The position numbers were made by a program, and so were the translations under genes. From JAVJSD01 sp040219575 (GTDB lineage: Bacteria; Planctomycetota; Planctomycetia; Pirellulales; Pirellulaceae), in contig JAVJSD010000049.1 in assembly GCA_040219575.1 (NCBI GenBank), positions 1 through 20,871 of the forward strand: a stretch of 20,871 nucleotides of DNA, read 5' to 3'. Positions 18,607 to 20,871 of this stretch are shown piece after piece; the stretch's first letter is position 1, and each line of letters starts with the position of its first letter. The notes beneath the pieces were generated by a model. The model was not told the DNA's origin. It did not search any database and saw only the letters and a program-made list of their open reading frames with translations.

Positions 18607-19305
18607 ATGCATCAGGGCGATCACTTGATACTGGTCATCGAGGATGAACAGCCGATTCGTCGTTTCCTGCGAGCGTCGTTGGCCAGCGAAGGTTATCGAG
18701 TGGCCGAAGCGAGTTCGGGCGAAGAAGGTCTGCGCATCGCATCGCATCAGCCGCCGGACCTGGTGATCCTCGATTTGGGCTTGCCGGGCGTCGATGGGCA
18801 GGAGGTCTTGCGCAAACTGCGGGAGTGGCTCACCGCTCCCATCATTGTGCTGTCCGCCCGAGACCAGGAGCAACAGAAGATCGACGCCCTCGACCACGGC
18901 GCCGATGATTATGTGACGAAGCCGTTCGGCATCGGCGAACTGCTCGCCAGAATGCGAACCGCCCTCCGTCACGCTCACCATGCCGCCTCACCGTCGTCGC
19001 TCATCACCCTCGGCGACGTGCGTGTTGATCTCTCGGCCCGACTCGTCTACCGTCGCAACGAGGAAGTGCATCTGACGCCGCTGGAGTACAAGCTGTTCGT
19101 GACGATGCTCAAGCATGCGGGAAAAGTGCTGACGCACCGCTTTCTGCTCAAGGAAGTCTGGGGACCACACGACACGCATGAAACGCACTACTTGCGAGTC
19201 TTCGTAGCCAGCCTCCGCCGCAAGCTGGAAGACGATCCCGCCCAACCTCGCTACATCCTGACCGAGCAGGGCGTCGGCTACCGTATTTCTGCCGACGAAC
19301 AATGA
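18607..19305 (+). CDS. kdpE: DNA-binding response regulator KdpE
   Basis: 232 residues, OmpR/PhoB type. The receiver domain (about 5-120) has acidic pocket Glu12/Asp13, phosphoacceptor Asp56 in VILDLGLPG, Ser83 and Lys105 in YVTKPFG. The C-terminal winged helix (about 133-228) has LTPLEYKLFVTMLKHAGKVL, the recognition helix around THETHYLRVFVASLRRKLE and the terminal hairpin GVGYRI. The ATG at 18607 has GAAGG 9 bases upstream and lies 39 bp after kdpD, as expected for an operon. In known systems phosphorylated KdpE activates the promoter upstream of kdpFABC; here the sequence upstream of kdpA appears to be lost, so its local target may be missing. Confidence 0.95.
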   Translation: MHQGDHLILVIEDEQPIRRFLRASLASEGYRVAEASSGEEGLRIASHQPPDLVILDLGLPGVDGQEVLRKLREWLTAPIIVLSARDQEQQKIDALDHGADDYVTKPFGIGELLARMRTALRHAHHAASPSSLITLGDVRVDLSARLVYRRNEEVHLTPLEYKLFVTMLKHAGKVLTHRFLLKEVWGPHDTHETHYLRVFVASLRRKLEDDPAQPRYILTEQGVGYRISADEQ

Positions 19306-19772
19306 CCTTGAAGAACACACAGACAACATGCGAATTCGAGGTTCACTCTTTCTCGGTGGTTGCCGTAGGTGAACGATTGACGCATCGGGGCTCTCGATCT
19401 GAATTCCAACGGGCCCCGGCATGTTCGGCTCGGCTCCGGTATCCGTTGTTCCGTTGCTTCCAGAGGCGATTGCACGGCGGTCGGCAAAGGCGATGCTACA
19501 CGCCATCGCTACTTCTTCTGTTGGCGTGTAGATTGAGGGATGCACGACAGTCCCAAACGAGTTCTGAATCGAACCGCTCACCCAAAGCGTTGAAGACGAG
19601 CACGGGACACGGAAGACCCTCGCTTCCCTATCGGCGAGTGTGGGGACTTCCTGGAAGCTTCCGAATGACATCGTCTTCCGAGCGAAGATCCCGGCATTCG
19701 TCGTCGATGTCCTGCCTCACTTCTGGAAGGACGTCTACGGCATTTGCGGCCGCCTGTGCAAGGAGGACCAGA
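19306..19772. other. 467-bp gap after kdpE without a recognisable gene
   Basis: The plus frame is open through this gap (an ATG at 19302 overlaps the kdpE stop as ATGA) and runs into the cytochrome gene, but the encoded stretch is Arg/Ser-rich and resembles no protein I know. The minus strand is also open. A perfect 10-bp inverted repeat is at 19496-19531. It may hold a decayed gene or a dispersed repeat. Confidence 0.4.
19496..19531. repeat. 10-bp perfect inverted repeat
   Basis: CTACACGCCA (19496-19505) pairs with TGGCGTGTAG (19522-19531) across a 16-base loop. There is no T-run on either side, so a classic terminator is unlikely. It is 190 bp downstream of kdpE. Confidence 0.55.
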
Positions 19773-20552
19773 ATGAAGAAGATTTTGGACAATCTTCGGG
19801 TCGATTTGATCGCCGCTGCGTTGATGGTGGCGATGGTGGCGACCGGCTACATCCTTCGATTTCCCTTGCCCCCAGGATCGAACAAGTCGCTCAGCCTTTG
19901 GGGACTGACCCGGCATCAATGGGGTGGCGTCCACTTCTGGATCAGTCTCGGCCTGCTGGTGCTGGTCGCCGTGCATGTGTATTTGCATTGGCAATGGATT
20001 GTTGTCTCGGTCAAGCGCCGATTCTGGGGCAAGACCTCGCCGTCCAAGTCATCGCTCGCCAGCGGCCTGGTGACCGTCCTGGCGCTCACAGCCGGGTTGG
20101 TGCTATTTGGCTGGGCAGCGCAGTCCAGCGTCAGGACGATTTCAGAACCAATCGAAGGCGTGTGCCCACCAACGGACACCGGGGACCAAGTGGGAGCGGT
20201 TGGTTCTGGCGATTCAACATCGGCCGATTCAACGTCGGCGACAGATCAATCGGTCGCTTTCTGGAAGGACGTTTATCCGATCTTCGAAAGGTCTTGTTTG
20301 TCCTGCCACGGGCCGAAGAAGCAGACCAGCGGTTTTCGTGTGGACCAGAAAGAAGATTTCTTCGAAGAGCATGACAAGACGCCCTTCGTTGTTCCGGGCA
20401 AGAGCATAGACAGTCCGCTGATCGCTATCCTCTCGGGAGAGAGAAAGGACATGGCGAGAGCCGATGTGCATCGGCTCGCCGAAGAAGAACTTGCCATCGT
20501 GACAGCGTGGATTGATGCCGGTGCCGAGTGGCCCGAGCGTCCAGCGAATTGA
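19773..20552 (+). CDS. DUF4405-like membrane cytochrome b fused to a c-type cytochrome domain
   Basis: 259 residues. The ATG at 19773 has a near-perfect AAGGAGG 6 bases upstream, so it is preferred over the longer open frame from 19302. Three membrane segments are seen (about 11-30, 53-76, 98-117). His48, His54, His68 and His72 around HQWGGVHFWISLGLLVLVAV are candidate heme b ligands, as in DUF4405-type proteins. After a Ser/Thr/Asp-rich linker (about 131-160) comes a c-type domain with CLSCH (175-179), GFRVDQKEDFF (187-197) and the ending AWIDAGAEWPE (245-255), like the planctomycete cytochrome c (PSCyt1) domain. Three helices place this domain outside the cytoplasmic membrane. The usual MPP methionine motif is missing; Met227 is a possible ligand. 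Probably an electron-transfer protein; partner unknown. The functional link to kdp, if any, is unclear. Confidence 0.8.
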   Translation: MKKILDNLRVDLIAAALMVAMVATGYILRFPLPPGSNKSLSLWGLTRHQWGGVHFWISLGLLVLVAVHVYLHWQWIVVSVKRRFWGKTSPSKSSLASGLVTVLALTAGLVLFGWAAQSSVRTISEPIEGVCPPTDTGDQVGAVGSGDSTSADSTSATDQSVAFWKDVYPIFERSCLSCHGPKKQTSGFRVDQKEDFFEEHDKTPFVVPGKSIDSPLIAILSGERKDMARADVHRLAEEELAIVTAWIDAGAEWPERPAN

Positions 20553-20871
20553 CACTTCGATTCACGATTCCTGGAACTACTGTAACATTCACGGGCCCAC
20601 CCGAAACTCAGAGGAATTGCGCAGTGGAGCACACAAGCATGTCGAGCAAAAGTGACGGGAAAAGCGGCGGGAAAAGCGGGGCCACCCATCTTATGCGGGG
20701 CGGAAAAACGGGGCCGGAAAAACGGGGCCACCCCACGCCTGTTCGGCATACGCTTTGCTCCATCATAGACGGCGGGAGAGTGCCGGAGAAATGACGCTCG
20801 CTCGTGCAATCCGTGAGATCGAGATGCACGTGTTCAGAGGATGGGCGAGAGTTGGGAAGTGCGGATGCCCC
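20553..20871. other. Right-edge region without a supported gene
   Basis: Besides the repeat cluster at 20656-20733, an ATG at 20791 opens a frame that continues past the window edge (starting MTLARAIREIEMHVF), but it has no well-spaced ribosome site and no recognisable family in 27 codons. It could be the start of a gene or chance. Confidence 0.3.
20656..20733. repeat. G/A-rich tandem repeat cluster (REP-like)
   Basis: CGGGAAAAGCGG is repeated in perfect tandem (20656-20667, 20668-20679) and CGGAAAAACGGGGC is repeated in perfect tandem (20701-20714, 20715-20728). Each pair runs into the same GGGGCCACCC (20678-20687 and 20724-20733). Such short G-rich repeats in planctomycetes often lie next to REP-associated (Y1) transposase genes (from memory, not checked). 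Confidence 0.65.

Noticed and set aside
19302..19772. N-terminal extension of the cytochrome gene from an ATG overlapping the kdpE stop
   Set aside because: The extension is Arg/Ser-rich and not protein-like, and a near-perfect ribosome site sits just before 19773.
20656..20733. CRISPR array
   Set aside because: Repeats are 12-14 bp, in direct contact without spacers, and no cas genes are present.

Overview
The window looks like chromosomal DNA of a planctomycete, probably of the Pirellula type. Supporting signs are a giant parallel beta-helix protein with an LEPR-XLL-like N-terminal sorting motif, a C-terminal cytochrome c domain of planctomycete style, a CD225/dispanin protein, high GC with long antisense open frames, and a RAYT/REP-like repeat near the right edge. 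The genus assignment is inference; no rRNA or tRNA gene was seen.

Layout. Positions 1-6657 (minus) hold the first 2219 codons of a giant surface or secreted beta-helix protein that runs off the left edge, with a good sigma70-type promoter at 6816-6844. From 6658 to 11671 there is a set of unrelated small units: a zinc-ribbon protein (minus), a secreted His/Gly-rich peptide (plus) with a possible sigma54 promoter, a 90-bp cloverleaf palindromic element, a rho-independent terminator, a CD225-family membrane protein (minus), a FabH-like ketoacyl synthase III (minus) and an exported gluzincin-type metallopeptidase (plus).

Positions 11889-19305 hold a kdp potassium-uptake locus in the order kdpA-kdpB-kdpC-kdpD-kdpE, all plus strand. 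kdpC, kdpD and kdpE look intact. kdpA lacks about its first 160 codons, including the first pore loop, and kdpB has no ATG, GTG or TTG in front of its conserved N-terminus. A small minus-strand remnant of a different P-type ATPase lies directly upstream of the kdpA break. The simplest reading is a rearrangement or deletion that removed the kdp promoter and the kdpA 5' end, leaving a damaged transporter next to an intact KdpD/KdpE sensor-regulator pair. An assembly join is the main alternative.

After kdpE there is a 467-bp stretch without a recognisable gene, then a gene fusing a DUF4405-like membrane cytochrome b domain to a c-type cytochrome domain (19773-20552), then a terminal region of tandem G/A-rich repeats.

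I did not find a wholly new system. The strongest leads are the broken kdp locus with its ATPase relic and the cloverleaf repeat.
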